This document shows, in pieces, positions 43,858-52,702 of a DNA stretch of 64,000 nucleotides. The position numbers and the translations under genes were made by a program. This stretch comes from Novosphingobium album (ex Liu et al. 2023) (GTDB lineage: Bacteria; Pseudomonadota; Alphaproteobacteria; Sphingomonadales; Sphingomonadaceae): NCBI RefSeq assembly GCF_029076845.1, contig NZ_JARESE010000063.1:1-64000 (forward strand). Reading direction: 5' to 3'. Each line of letters opens with the position of its first letter. Within the stretch, counting starts at the first letter, position 1. The notes under the pieces are model-generated. The model was not told the origin of the DNA. It saw nothing but the letters and a program-made list of their open reading frames with translations, and made no database searches.

Positions 43858-45792
43858 ATGACAGGCGAACCGGCCACCCCGCTCCTCGACAAGGTGCATG
43901 ATCCCAGGGACCTGCGCAAGCTGGACCCTTCGCAGTTGCGCCAGCTCGCGGACGAGCTTCGCACCGAAACCATCGCGGCTGTGGGGCAGACCGGGGGGCA
44001 CCTAGGATCGGGTCTGGGCGTGGTCGAGCTGACCGTGGCGATCCATTACGTGTTCAACACGCCCGAGGACCGGCTGGTGTGGGACGTCGGCCACCAGGCC
44101 TATCCGCACAAGATCCTGACCGGGCGGCGCGAACGGATTCGCACCTTGCGCCAGGGCGGCGGCCTGTCCGGCTTCACCAAGCGCAGCGAGAGCGAATACG
44201 ATCCGTTCGGCGCGGCGCACAGCTCCACCTCGATTTCCGCCGCATTGGGCTTCGCGGTGGCCAACAAGCTGACCGGCCAGCCGGGGCGCGGCATCGCCGT
44301 GATCGGCGACGGCGCGATGAGCGCGGGCATGGCCTATGAGGCGATGAACAACGCGCGCGAGGCGGGCAGCCGGCTCATCGTCATCCTCAACGACAACGAC
44401 ATGTCGATCGCGCGGCCGGTGGGCGGGCTTTCGGCCTATCTGGCCAAGCTGGTTTCCTCGCAGCCGTTCCTCAACATCCGCGAATTCGCCAAGCGGCTGT
44501 CGCGCCGCCTGCCCGAGCCGCTGCACCGCGCCGCCAAGAAGACCGACGAGTTCGCGCGCGGCATGGCGATGGGCGGAACGCTGTTCGAGGAACTGGGCTT
44601 CTACTATGTCGGCCCGATCGACGGGCACAACCTGGACCAGCTCGTGCCCGTGCTGGAAAACGTGCGCGACGCGGCCGAGGGCCCGTGCCTGATCCACGTC
44701 GTCACCCAGAAGGGCAAGGGCTATGCCCCCGCCGAGCAGAGCGCCGACAAGTACCATGGCGTCCAGAAGTTCGACGTGATCACTGGCGAGCAGGTGAAAA
44801 GCGCAGGCGGCCCGCCGAGCTATACCAACGTCTTCGCCCAGGCCCTGCTCGCCGAGGCGCAGACGGACGAGCGAATCTGCGCGATCACCGCCGCGATGCC
44901 TTCGGGCACCGGGCTGGACAAGTTCCAGCAGACCTTCCCGTCGCGCGCCTTCGACGTCGGCATTGCCGAGCAGCACGCGGTGACTTTCGCGGCCGGGCTC
45001 GCGGCGCAGGGGATGCGCCCGTTCTGCGCGATCTATTCCACCTTCCTGCAGCGCGCCTTCGATCAGGTGGTGCATGACGTGGCGATCCAGAACCTGCCGG
45101 TGCGCTTCGCCATCGACCGCGCCGGGCTGGTCGGCGCCGACGGCGCGACGCACGCCGGATCGTTCGACGTGACTTATCTGGCCACCCTGCCCAATTTCGT
45201 CGTGATGGCCGCCGCCGACGAGGCCGAGCTGGTGCACATGGTCCACACCGCCGCGCGGCACGATACCGGCCCGATCGCCTTTCGCTATCCGCGCGGCAAC
45301 GGCACGGGCGTGGCCATGCCCGCGGTGCCCGAGCGGCTGGCCATCGGCAAGGGCCGCATCGTGCGCGCCAGCGAAAAGGGCGCCGGCAAGGTTGCGCTGC
45401 TCTCGCTCGGCACGCGGCTGGCCGAAGCGCTCAAGGCGGCGGACGCGCTGGAAGCCAGGGGCCTGGCGACCACGGTGGCCGACATGCGCTTCGCCAAGCC
45501 GCTCGACACCGACCTGATCCGCAAGCTGATGCTGAGCCACGAAGTCATCGTGACGATCGAGGAAGGCTCGATCGGCGGCCTGGGCGCCCATGTCCTGACC
45601 ATGGCGAGCGACGAGGGGTTGACCGATCATGGCCCGCGCATCCGCACCATGCGCCTTCCCGACGTGTTCCAGGATCAGGACAAGCCCGAAAAGCAATACG
45701 ACGAAGCCGGCCTCAACGCCCCGCAGATCGTCGATACGGTGCTGAAGGCCCTGCGCCACAACAGCGCCGGAGTGAGCGAGGCGCGGGCCTGA
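43858..45792 (+). CDS. dxs: 1-deoxy-D-xylulose-5-phosphate synthase
   Basis: DXS joins pyruvate and glyceraldehyde 3-phosphate, the first step of the MEP route to isoprenoids. The 644-residue protein is full length. It shows [15 protein letters not shown] and [14 protein letters not shown], the ThDP-binding [16 protein letters not shown], the transketolase Pyr domain with [17 protein letters not shown] (catalytic Glu), and the C-terminal domain. The ATG at 43858 gives the standard N-terminus [16 protein letters not shown]. It appears to be transcribed alone or with the small exported protein that follows. Confidence 0.98.
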   Translation: MTGEPATPLLDKVHDPRDLRKLDPSQLRQLADELRTETIAAVGQTGGHLGSGLGVVELTVAIHYVFNTPEDRLVWDVGHQAYPHKILTGRRERIRTLRQGGGLSGFTKRSESEYDPFGAAHSSTSISAALGFAVANKLTGQPGRGIAVIGDGAMSAGMAYEAMNNAREAGSRLIVILNDNDMSIARPVGGLSAYLAKLVSSQPFLNIREFAKRLSRRLPEPLHRAAKKTDEFARGMAMGGTLFEELGFYYVGPIDGHNLDQLVPVLENVRDAAEGPCLIHVVTQKGKGYAPAEQSADKYHGVQKFDVITGEQVKSAGGPPSYTNVFAQALLAEAQTDERICAITAAMPSGTGLDKFQQTFPSRAFDVGIAEQHAVTFAAGLAAQGMRPFCAIYSTFLQRAFDQVVHDVAIQNLPVRFAIDRAGLVGADGATHAGSFDVTYLATLPNFVVMAAADEAELVHMVHTAARHDTGPIAFRYPRGNGTGVAMPAVPERLAIGKGRIVRASEKGAGKVALLSLGTRLAEALKAADALEARGLATTVADMRFAKPLDTDLIRKLMLSHEVIVTIEEGSIGGLGAHVLTMASDEGLTDHGPRIRTMRLPDVFQDQDKPEKQYDEAGLNAPQIVDTVLKALRHNSAGVSEARA

Positions 45793-45829
45793 CGCCCGGC
45801 CACGGCGCACGCCCCGCAAGGAAAAGCCC

Positions 45830-46228
45830 ATGTTCGCGATCGCCCTGGCCGCCCTTCTTGCCTCCCTTGCCGCCACGGGCGACGCTCGCCTGCAACTGAA
45901 CGGCCGCTGCGAATACAGCGCCGAGGTGCAGGAACATCGGGACGGAACCGTGCTCGCCTTGTGCGACACGCTGGAGATCGTGCGTGACGGAAACACGGGA
46001 ACGCTCGATTTCCGGCAGAGAAGCTGGGGCTCGACGATAAGGTTCCAGGGCGAGATGGCCGGCGATCGCATGATCGTTCGCTCGGTCCGGCCGCGCGCGG
46101 GCGAAACCGCCCCGGCCACCGGGACGTGCGAGGTGTTCCACGCCAACGACCGCATCTCGGTCGTCGCCTGCCTCGCACGCGCGGGCACGCGCTCCTATGC
46201 GGCCAACTTCGTGGTCTCGCGCCTTTAG
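45830..46228 (+). CDS. Hypothetical small exported protein
   Basis: A 132-residue protein with a short signal peptide (MFAIALAALLASLAATG) and a beta-rich mature part containing three cysteines (CEYSAEV, LALCDTLEI and TGTCEVF, with another in VVACLAR). I do not recognise the family. AAGGAAAAG precedes the ATG. It is 37 bases after dxs and convergent with the amidohydrolase pair. Confidence 0.6.
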   Translation: MFAIALAALLASLAATGDARLQLNGRCEYSAEVQEHRDGTVLALCDTLEIVRDGNTGTLDFRQRSWGSTIRFQGEMAGDRMIVRSVRPRAGETAPATGTCEVFHANDRISVVACLARAGTRSYAANFVVSRL

Positions 46229-46273
46229 TATCCTGACCCTGGCGAAACCGGGCGGCGCGGGGCCGCCCGCGCC

Positions 46274-47587
46274 TCACCAGTCGTAAGCCTTGGGCAGCAC
46301 GCTTTCATCCAGATCGTGATAGCGCTGCTTCAGGCGGCTCTGGTGGTTGTCGAGCGGCTGCTCCACCCCGTCGATGAAGACGCGGCGCGGGGCCGAGGAG
46401 ACTTCGAGAGGATCGCCGTCCCAGATCACCACATCGCCCACCGCGCCGGGCGCGAGCACGCCCGCCTTGATCCCGGCGGTGCCGCCCAGGCCGCTGATCC
46501 TGGCCGGGATCGAAGTGATCGCCGCCAGCGCTTCGCCCCAGGTGAGGCCGGCCGCGCCGGGCAGCTTGGCCAGCGCCACCAGGTTGCCCGCCTGCTGCGG
46601 CGCGTAGCGCGGCTGGTTGCTGCCCGCGAGCATCCCGATGGCGACCGTGACACCGGCCCGCTTCATCCGCCCGATGTTCGATTGCGTGGCGGCGAGCTTT
46701 TCGAACGAGGACGGCAGGTCATTCAGCGCCGTCGCGATCACCGGCACGCCGGCGGCGGCGATCTCGCCCGCCACCAGCCAGCCCTCGGTGGCGCCGACCA
46801 GCACGAGATCAAGCTTGGGAAACTCGCGCTTCAGCGCCAGCACCGAGCGGATATCAACCGCGCGCTCCACCCCGACGTAGAGCGGCTGGCGGCCCTCGAT
46901 CACCGGCCCCAGCGCGGCGGCATCGGCACGCGTCAGCATGGCATCGGCCTTGCGGTCCGACGCCGGGCCCATCGCCGCGACATCGCGCGCCTCGCGCAAA
47001 GCGTTGTGCAGCACGACATAGGCGGCGACGCGGCTGCCGCCGGCCAGCCGGGCCCCGCCTTCGCTCAGATCGACGAGCTGGAAGGCGTGCGGCACGGTGA
47101 CGGCATTGGCATCGGCGCCCAGATCGATGATCGCGCCTTGCCCGGCGAAGATCGAGCTGCCGTTGAACGGCGTCACGCTGGCGCGCGTCACACCGCCTTC
47201 GCGGCTGACGGCGATGTCCTGCGCCGCCGGATTGATCGCCGGGGTCACATCCAGCGCGGCGTTGAACGGCGACGTATCGGCCGAACGGTCATCGCTTTCG
47301 CCTACCGCCTGCACGTCATAGAGGCCCATGTCGGAGAAGGCGGCGAAGAGGCCGGGCGTCACCCACATGCCGCTGCCGTCCAGCACCTGCACGCCCGGCG
47401 GAACCGCGACGCCCGCGCCGGCGGCAACGATCTTGCCGGCGCGCACCACCACCGTGCCGTTCGCCACCGGCTCGCTGCCGTCGCCGATCGCCACCGTGGC
47501 GCCCGTGATGGCGAAGTCCTGCGCCGTGGCGGCGCCCGCCGGGACCAGCGCGGCCAGAGCCGCGAGCATGAGAGCCGCGCGCTTCAT
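46274..47587 (-). CDS. Exported amidohydrolase-like protein, metal ligands missing
   Basis: A 437-residue protein with a signal peptide (MKRAALMLAALAALVPAGAATA) and the amidohydrolase/imidazolonepropionase layout: N-terminal beta-sandwich (FAITGATVAIGDGSEPVANG), barrel, and C-terminal GDVVIWDGDPLEVSSAPRRVFIDG. At the place where active members carry H-x-H after PG, it reads VTPGLFAAFSDMG, so the two first zinc histidines are absent. It is therefore probably non-catalytic or uses a different chemistry. It overlaps the active-looking paralogue upstream (ATGA), suggesting a hetero-oligomer. Confidence 0.85.
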   Translation of the reverse strand: MKRAALMLAALAALVPAGAATAQDFAITGATVAIGDGSEPVANGTVVVRAGKIVAAGAGVAVPPGVQVLDGSGMWVTPGLFAAFSDMGLYDVQAVGESDDRSADTSPFNAALDVTPAINPAAQDIAVSREGGVTRASVTPFNGSSIFAGQGAIIDLGADANAVTVPHAFQLVDLSEGGARLAGGSRVAAYVVLHNALREARDVAAMGPASDRKADAMLTRADAAALGPVIEGRQPLYVGVERAVDIRSVLALKREFPKLDLVLVGATEGWLVAGEIAAAGVPVIATALNDLPSSFEKLAATQSNIGRMKRAGVTVAIGMLAGSNQPRYAPQQAGNLVALAKLPGAAGLTWGEALAAITSIPARISGLGGTAGIKAGVLAPGAVGDVVIWDGDPLEVSSAPRRVFIDGVEQPLDNHQSRLKQRYHDLDESVLPKAYDW

Positions 47588-48966
47588 TTCACGTCTCCTT
47601 CACCGGGCTGGCCCAGCTCGAAATCGCTGACCGGGCGGCGCTTGCGATCGAGCGCGTCATACAGCAGCGCGCCATCGATCCAGACTTTCTCGGGCCGCGA
47701 ATAGACCGAGAGCGGGCTGCCGTTCCACAGCACGACATCGGCCATCTTGCCTTTCTCCAGGCTGCCGGTCTGCTTGTCGATGCCCATGGCCCTGGCCGGG
47801 TTGAGCGTGAACCATGCCACCACTTGTTCATCGGGAATGTCGATGCCGACGCGGCGGCCGTCGGCCTGCGCCTTGGCCGCTTCCTGGTTGAGCCGCTGGA
47901 TGCCATTCTCGTCATCCGAATGGATGATGACGCAGGCGCCCGCGCGGTGGATCAGCGCGGCATTTTCGGGAATGGCATCATAGGCTTCCATCTTGAAGCC
48001 ATACCAATCGGCCCAGACGGCGGCACAGACATTGCTGGCCTTGAGCAGATCGGCGATCTTGTAGGCTTCCACCGCGTGGTGGAAGGCTGTGACCTTGTAG
48101 CCCATCTCCTTGGCCATATCGAGCACCAGCGCCATCTCGTCGGCGCGGTAGCAGTGGTTCTGGACCAGGATCTTGCCATCGAGCACACCGGCCAGCGTCT
48201 CCTTGGCCAGATCCCGCTCGGCCCGATCACCCCCGGCATATTTCTTGGCATCGAGCCAGGTCTGCCGGTTGACCGCGAAATTGCCCATCCGGGTCGAAGG
48301 TTTCTGCCCCTTTTCGCCATAGACGCGCTTGGGATTCTCGCCGCAGGCCATCTTCAGCGAATAAGGCGCGCCGGGAAACTTCATCCCCTGCACCGTGCGG
48401 CTCGGCACGTTCTTGAGCGTGACCGAGCGGCCACCCATCAGGTTGGCCGAGCCGGGCAGGATCTGTAGCGAGGTGACGCCGCCGTTCGCCAGCGCACGGC
48501 TGAAGCCGGGGTCCTGCGGCCAGACGCTGTGCTCGGCCCAGACATCGGGCGTGGTCGGGCTGGTCGCCTCGTTGCCGTCCGAATTGGCCTCGACGCCCGG
48601 CGAGGGGTAATCGCCCAGGTGCGAATGCACGTCGATCACGCCGGGGGTGACGAACTTGCCGGCCGCGTCGATCCTGGCATAGCCATCGGGAATGGCCAGC
48701 TCGGGGCCGCCGGCGGCCACCACCTTGCCATCGGCGATCAGCACGACGCCATTGTCATAGCGCTTGCCCGCGCCATCGAACACGGTCGCGCCGACCAGCG
48801 CGGTGGGCGCCCCGGGATAGGGCTTGTACGTGGAAGGATAGGGATTTTCCGCCGCCGCGCCGGCCGACTTGGCCGATTTCGCCCCACTCGTCGTCGCGCA
48901 GGCGGCCAGCGCGATGCCGGTGAGCACCGTGGCGCTCCACCGCCCCAATCCGGGTACTGCCCTCAT
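47584..48966 (-). CDS. Exported amidohydrolase, lipoprotein
   Basis: A 460-residue member of the amidohydrolase family with a lipoprotein signal (TVLTGIALAACATT, Cys near residue 22). The metal-site motif is intact: VTPGVIDVHSHLGDYPSP has H-S-H. Later histidines lie in NHCYRADE and VTAFHHAVEA, and the aspartate in VIIHSDDENG. The C-terminus DVVLWNGSPLSVYSRPEKVWIDG closes the sandwich. The family hydrolyses cyclic amides, imides or peptides in the periplasm. It is followed by the degenerate paralogue and preceded 55 bases upstream by a POT peptide transporter on the same strand. Confidence 0.9.
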   Translation of the reverse strand: MRAVPGLGRWSATVLTGIALAACATTSGAKSAKSAGAAAENPYPSTYKPYPGAPTALVGATVFDGAGKRYDNGVVLIADGKVVAAGGPELAIPDGYARIDAAGKFVTPGVIDVHSHLGDYPSPGVEANSDGNEATSPTTPDVWAEHSVWPQDPGFSRALANGGVTSLQILPGSANLMGGRSVTLKNVPSRTVQGMKFPGAPYSLKMACGENPKRVYGEKGQKPSTRMGNFAVNRQTWLDAKKYAGGDRAERDLAKETLAGVLDGKILVQNHCYRADEMALVLDMAKEMGYKVTAFHHAVEAYKIADLLKASNVCAAVWADWYGFKMEAYDAIPENAALIHRAGACVIIHSDDENGIQRLNQEAAKAQADGRRVGIDIPDEQVVAWFTLNPARAMGIDKQTGSLEKGKMADVVLWNGSPLSVYSRPEKVWIDGALLYDALDRKRRPVSDFELGQPGEGDVK

Positions 48967-49021
48967 TCGTGATACCCCCGTATTCGCCCGGCGCAGGCGG
49001 CCGGTTCGTTTTCCTGTCCGG

Positions 49022-50656
49022 TTATTGCGGCTTGACCGCCGGATGCAAGCCCGCTTCCTGCGCTTCCAGCCCGGCTTCCTCCTGGCCCAGCAAGTCATCG
49101 GTCACGTCGCGGTCTGCCAGCGTATCGAGATGCATCCAGCGTTTGACCAGCGGCGCGACCAGGATCACCAGCAGGCCGATGCCCATGACCCACCAGCCGA
49201 TCGTGCCATAGACCTCGACCGTCCGCTCGCGCGTCATCTCGCCGCCCTCGCCGCCAGTGGCCTGGCCGATCAGCCCGGCGACGAAATTGCCGCCCGCCGT
49301 CGCGAAGAACCACGCACCCATGATGAAGCTGGCCAGATGCCGGGGCGCAAGCCGGTTCATCGCGCTGAGGCCCACCGGCGAAAGGCACAGCTCGCCCAGC
49401 GTGTGCAGCCAGTAGATCAGGAAGATGTAGAACGCGCCGACCTTGGCGGTCTCGCCCGCGGCGGTATCGCCCAGCACCAGCGAGACGAAGCCGAGGCCCA
49501 CAAGCACCAGCCCATAGCCGAACTTGGCCGGGGCCGAAGGCTCGATCCCCTTGCGCCCGAGCACGCGCCAGAGCCAGGCAAGCAGCGGCGCGAACGTGAC
49601 GATGAAGATCGGGTTGATCGACTGGAACAGCGAGGTCGGCACTCCGCCGCGATCGACGAAGCGATCGGTGAACAGCGAGAGCGAGCCACCCGCCTGCTCG
49701 AACAGGCCCCAGAACACCGGCTGGAACGCCAGCAGGAAAATGATCGCGAAAATGCGCTCGCGCGGTTCTTTCGGCATACGGAACGCCTCGAACAGCATGT
49801 AGCCCAGAAGCGCCAGCGCGGCGACGAGCAGCAGCGAGCCGACGACCGCCTGGAACTGGATCAGCAGCCACAGCGCGACGACGGCGGCGACGCCGACGCC
49901 ATAGAGCACCATCTCGCGGTTGCGGGCCAGCGGCACCGGCGGCTCGCCCTGGCCCCGGAGCGAGGGCTTGCCGATCACGAAGATGATCAGGCCCAGCACC
50001 ATGCCGATGCCGGCCAGGCCGAAGCCATAGCCCCAGCCGATCGTCTCGCCGAGATAGCCGACCAGGATCGTGCCCAGCGCCGCGCCCGAGTTGATGCCCA
50101 TGTAGAAGATCGAATAGGCGCCGTCGCGCCGCTCGTCGGTGAGCTTGTAGAGCTGGCCGACGATCACCGAGATATTGGCCTTGAGGAAGCCCGAGCCGAC
50201 AATGATGAAGGCCAGCGCCAGCCAGAACACGTTGATCGTCGCGTCCCCCTGCCCGCCGTTGCCTTCCACCGCCATCAGCGCATGGCCGAAAGCCAGCAGG
50301 ATGCCGCCGAACACCACCGCCTTGCGCTGGCCGAGATAGCGGTCGGCCAGATAGCCGCCAAGCACCGGGGTGATATAGACCAGGCTGGTATAGGCGCCAT
50401 AGATCAGGTTCGCCTTGCCGTCATCGAACAGCCAGTGCTTGGTCAGGTACAGAATCAGCAGCGCGCGCATCCCGTAATAGGAGAAGCGCTCCCACATTTC
50501 GGCGTAGAACAGGACGAACAGCCCGCGCGGATGGCCGACCACTTCCTCGCTCCGGCGCGAGGCGATCACCCCGCCGATGGCAAGGACGGCGAACAGCGCC
50601 ACGGCACCGATCGCGGCGACCCAGTCCCCCTCGTTCCACAATCCGATATCCTTCAT
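49022..50656 (-). CDS. Proton-dependent oligopeptide transporter (POT/PTR2 family)
   Basis: A 544-residue inner-membrane symporter that imports di- and tripeptides with protons. The family signature FYAEMWERFSYYGMRALL contains the ExxER proton-coupling motif, and FYMGINSGAALG is the second PTR2 signature. About 14 helices are visible and the WF/GELCLSPVGLSAMNRLAP region is standard for the second half. The gene starts a minus-strand group with two periplasmic amidohydrolases, which could release the substrate it imports. Confidence 0.95.
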   Translation of the reverse strand: MKDIGLWNEGDWVAAIGAVALFAVLAIGGVIASRRSEEVVGHPRGLFVLFYAEMWERFSYYGMRALLILYLTKHWLFDDGKANLIYGAYTSLVYITPVLGGYLADRYLGQRKAVVFGGILLAFGHALMAVEGNGGQGDATINVFWLALAFIIVGSGFLKANISVIVGQLYKLTDERRDGAYSIFYMGINSGAALGTILVGYLGETIGWGYGFGLAGIGMVLGLIIFVIGKPSLRGQGEPPVPLARNREMVLYGVGVAAVVALWLLIQFQAVVGSLLLVAALALLGYMLFEAFRMPKEPRERIFAIIFLLAFQPVFWGLFEQAGGSLSLFTDRFVDRGGVPTSLFQSINPIFIVTFAPLLAWLWRVLGRKGIEPSAPAKFGYGLVLVGLGFVSLVLGDTAAGETAKVGAFYIFLIYWLHTLGELCLSPVGLSAMNRLAPRHLASFIMGAWFFATAGGNFVAGLIGQATGGEGGEMTRERTVEVYGTIGWWVMGIGLLVILVAPLVKRWMHLDTLADRDVTDDLLGQEEAGLEAQEAGLHPAVKPQ

Positions 50657-50921
50657 GCGCCCTCGTCGTCCCTTTTGTCGCCCATGCCGGTGCCTGAAGG
50701 TTGGGCAGGTTAGCGATCAATCGCCCCGGACGGAAGGGGATTGGCATCCGCCGCGCAAACGCTCCACCAGCGGCGCAAAAAGGCCGCGCGGACGCGTCGG
50801 ACAGTGGCCCGGCGGGCCAGCGCAAGGCCATTGCGTCTTAATCGCGATACTGGCACGTTCGCACTGAATCGGTGGGCGAATCGCCGGATTCGTTGGGCGA
50901 ACAGTCTATGGGGACAGCGGA
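50657..50921. other. Region upstream of ihfB and the transporter
   Basis: No gene is visible. A perfect small palindrome CGAATC-GCCG-GATTCG at 50877-50892 and two imperfect GGTGGGCGAA/GTTGGGCGAA repeats lie 30-50 bases before ihfB; either could be a regulator site. Confidence 0.4.
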
Positions 50922-51203
50922 ATGATCCGGTCGGAACTGCTTCAGGCGCTCGCGCGGGAAAACCCCGAATTGCGTGCCGAGGATGTCGAGCGGGCGGTCG
51001 ATACCTTCTTTGACGAGATCGCCGAACGCCTCGCCGCCGGCGGCCGGGTGGAACTGCGTGGCTTCGGCGCGTTCTCCACTCGCCATCGCGACGGTCGCAA
51101 GGGCCGCAACCCGCGCACCGGCGAAAGCGTGGAAGTGCCGGAAAAGCGCGTCCCCTATTTCAAGCCCGGCAAGGAAATGCGCATCCGCCTCAACGTAAGC
51201 TGA
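50922..51203 (+). CDS. ihfB: Integration host factor, beta subunit
   Basis: IHF is a heterodimeric DNA-bending protein that acts in replication, recombination and transcription. The 93-residue protein shows the HU/IHF fold with [14 protein letters not shown], the arm [25 protein letters not shown] with the DNA-intercalating proline, and the end MRIRLNV. The GRNPxTG and VP(H/Y)FKPGKE(L/M)R forms identify the beta subunit rather than HU. It stands alone upstream of a block of inverted repeats and tRNA-Leu. Confidence 0.93.
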   Translation: MIRSELLQALARENPELRAEDVERAVDTFFDEIAERLAAGGRVELRGFGAFSTRHRDGRKGRNPRTGESVEVPEKRVPYFKPGKEMRIRLNVS

Positions 51204-51268
51204 AATGCCGCGCTCCGCGGTTGCCGCGACCCCGGCGATCTGGCAGATCGCTTGAAGTTTGTTTGGCA

Positions 51269-51370
51269 ATGCGCCTTCGGCGCATAGCGGCACCAGCCCA
51301 CGCCCCCACCCGGCCTCCCATCGGAATGGTACTCTGTGGGAGGCCGGGTGGGGGCGTGGGCTGGTGCCGC
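51269..51370. repeat. Long perfect inverted repeat (34-bp arms) with a small hairpin at its left edge
   Basis: The arms 51287-51320 and 51337-51370 are perfect complements over 34 bases (start GCGGCACCAGCCCA), with a 16-base loop. A second short palindrome, ATGCGCC-TTC-GGCGCAT, sits at 51270-51286. An RNA from here would form an unusually stable stem after ihfB. It could act as a terminator, although there is no T run, or as a REP-type element. Confidence 0.9.
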
Positions 51371-51396
51371 AGCGAAATGCGCTCTTCCGCGCATTT
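51371..51396 (+). repeat. Repeat copy forming a perfect 8-bp hairpin
   Basis: AAATGCGC at 51375-51382 pairs with GCGCATTT at 51389-51396 around the loop TCTTCC. The segment matches 17201-17225 at 23 of 25 positions. Confidence 0.7.
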
Positions 51397-51419
51397 CCGA
51401 ACAGGCCCTAAGCGGCCAC

Positions 51420-51504
51420 GCGGACGTGGCGGAATGGTAGACGCAGCGGACTTAAAATCCGCTTGGGGTTCCCAGTGCGGGTTCGAGTCCCGCCGTCCGC
51501 ACCA
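51420..51504 (+). tRNA. tRNA-Leu (anticodon UAA)
   Basis: The acceptor stem GCGGACG/CGTCCGC, the anticodon stem GCGGA/TCCGC with loop CTTAAAA (anticodon TAA at 51453-51455), a class II variable arm TGGG-GTT-CCCA, the T loop GGTTCGAGTCC and an encoded CCA end (51502-51504) are all present. Confidence 0.97.
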
Positions 51505-51524
51505 TGGCCTGCTGGCGCTCGGAC

Positions 51525-51549
51525 GCCGGGCGGCGCAAGGCCGCCCGGC
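51525..51549. terminator. GC-rich hairpin after tRNA-Leu
   Basis: A perfect 10-bp stem GCCGGGCGGC/GCCGCCCGGC with loop GCAAG separates tRNA-Leu from the convergent NmrA-like gene. No T run follows, so terminator function is likely but not certain. Confidence 0.5.
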
Positions 51550-51566
51550 GGGCGGGGCCGATCCGA

Positions 51567-52577
51567 TCAGGCCGCCGCTTCGCGCAACCGGGGCGTGCGC
51601 AGACGAGTGGAGGGCAGGCAGCCCAGCCCGGCCAGCGTGGCGGCGATAGCGGTATCGAGCGGGGTGCGAGGCTCTTCATCCAGCAGGGCGAGGAGCCGGG
51701 TGTTGTCGAGGCGGACGGGATGGCGCCAGTATTCCTCGATCTCGATCACTTCGCGGGGAAAGCCGCCGAACGGGGCCAGCAGGCGCATCAGCCACCAGGG
51801 GAACGCGGCCTCGGGCAAGTCCGGCTGATGCGTCACGCGGCGGATCGCATCGGCCATCATCGTCCCGCCGGCATCCCAGATCCCTTCGAACTGCACCCGT
51901 TCGAATGGCCGCAGGCGATCCTCCATCGCCAGCAGGCAGACGATCGTCTCGGCCAGATCGGGAAGATAGGCCCAGCCATGGCCCGTGCCCTTGCCCGGGT
52001 TGACGATGCGGCGGACCGGCACGCCGGGCTTCACCATGGCCTGGCCGAACCAGCTGTTGCGGCAATCGGGGCCGAAGAAATCGCCGGCCCGGACGATCAG
52101 CACCGGCGCATCGGCCGATGCCGCCAGCAACCGGTTCTCCAGCGTCACGCGAATCCTGCCCTTGCGGGTCCGCGGCCTTTGCGCCGATCGCTCGTCGATC
52201 AGCGGCGTGGCCGCCGGATCGAAATTGTAGATCGTTCCGGGCAGCACGATCCGCGCGCCGCCGGCGGCGCGGGCCGCGGCGATCGTGTTGTCGATCATCG
52301 GCAGGACGAGCTTTTCCCAGTTCCGATAGCCCGGCGGGTTCACCGCATGGACGATCGCGTGGGTATCGGCGGCCGCTTCCACCACCTCGGCACGCACCAT
52401 CGCGTCGCCCTGTATCCATTCGATGCCGGGCATGGTGCGCGCCTTGCCCGGATCGCGCACCAGCGCGCGCACCTGCCAGCCGTGAAGCGCGAGCGCCTGG
52501 GCTACCGCCCCGCCAATGCCGCCTGTCGCGCCCAGGACGAGCGCGCGTCTTGCTGTCGTTTCCGCTGTGGTTTGCAT
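51567..52577 (-). CDS. NmrA/SDR-like NAD(P)-binding protein
   Basis: A 336-residue protein with the atypical-SDR Rossmann motif LVLGATGGIGGAVAQAL and LVRDPGKA (arginine for NADP), an HAVNPPGYRNWEKL stretch, and a LPGTIYNFDP segment where the catalytic residues of extended SDRs would lie. The family covers regulators that sense NAD(P) and reductases of small molecules. AAGGAG stands before the ATG at 52577. It is divergent from a LysR gene 123 bases away that probably controls it. Confidence 0.85.
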   Translation of the reverse strand: MQTTAETTARRALVLGATGGIGGAVAQALALHGWQVRALVRDPGKARTMPGIEWIQGDAMVRAEVVEAAADTHAIVHAVNPPGYRNWEKLVLPMIDNTIAAARAAGGARIVLPGTIYNFDPAATPLIDERSAQRPRTRKGRIRVTLENRLLAASADAPVLIVRAGDFFGPDCRNSWFGQAMVKPGVPVRRIVNPGKGTGHGWAYLPDLAETIVCLLAMEDRLRPFERVQFEGIWDAGGTMMADAIRRVTHQPDLPEAAFPWWLMRLLAPFGGFPREVIEIEEYWRHPVRLDNTRLLALLDEEPRTPLDTAIAATLAGLGCLPSTRLRTPRLREAAA

Positions 52578-52670
52578 TGTCCGTTCTCCTTGCGCGGCGC
52601 GGGGCGGGACCATTCGCCGCCCGGGGCACGGAAGACGGTGTGGCAGCGAAGCCATTGGAAAAAAATTGCC

Positions 52671-52702
52671 ATAAATCTTCCAGCAGCTCATAAGATTTTT
52701 AT
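52671..52702. promoter_or_regulatory. Candidate LysR operator
   Basis: ATAAATCTT (52671-52679) and AAGATTTTTAT (52692-52702) form an interrupted palindrome with a T-N11-A style arrangement in the divergent gap, reaching into the LysR start. This is typical for autoregulating LysR proteins and contrasts with the GC-rich surroundings. Confidence 0.6.
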
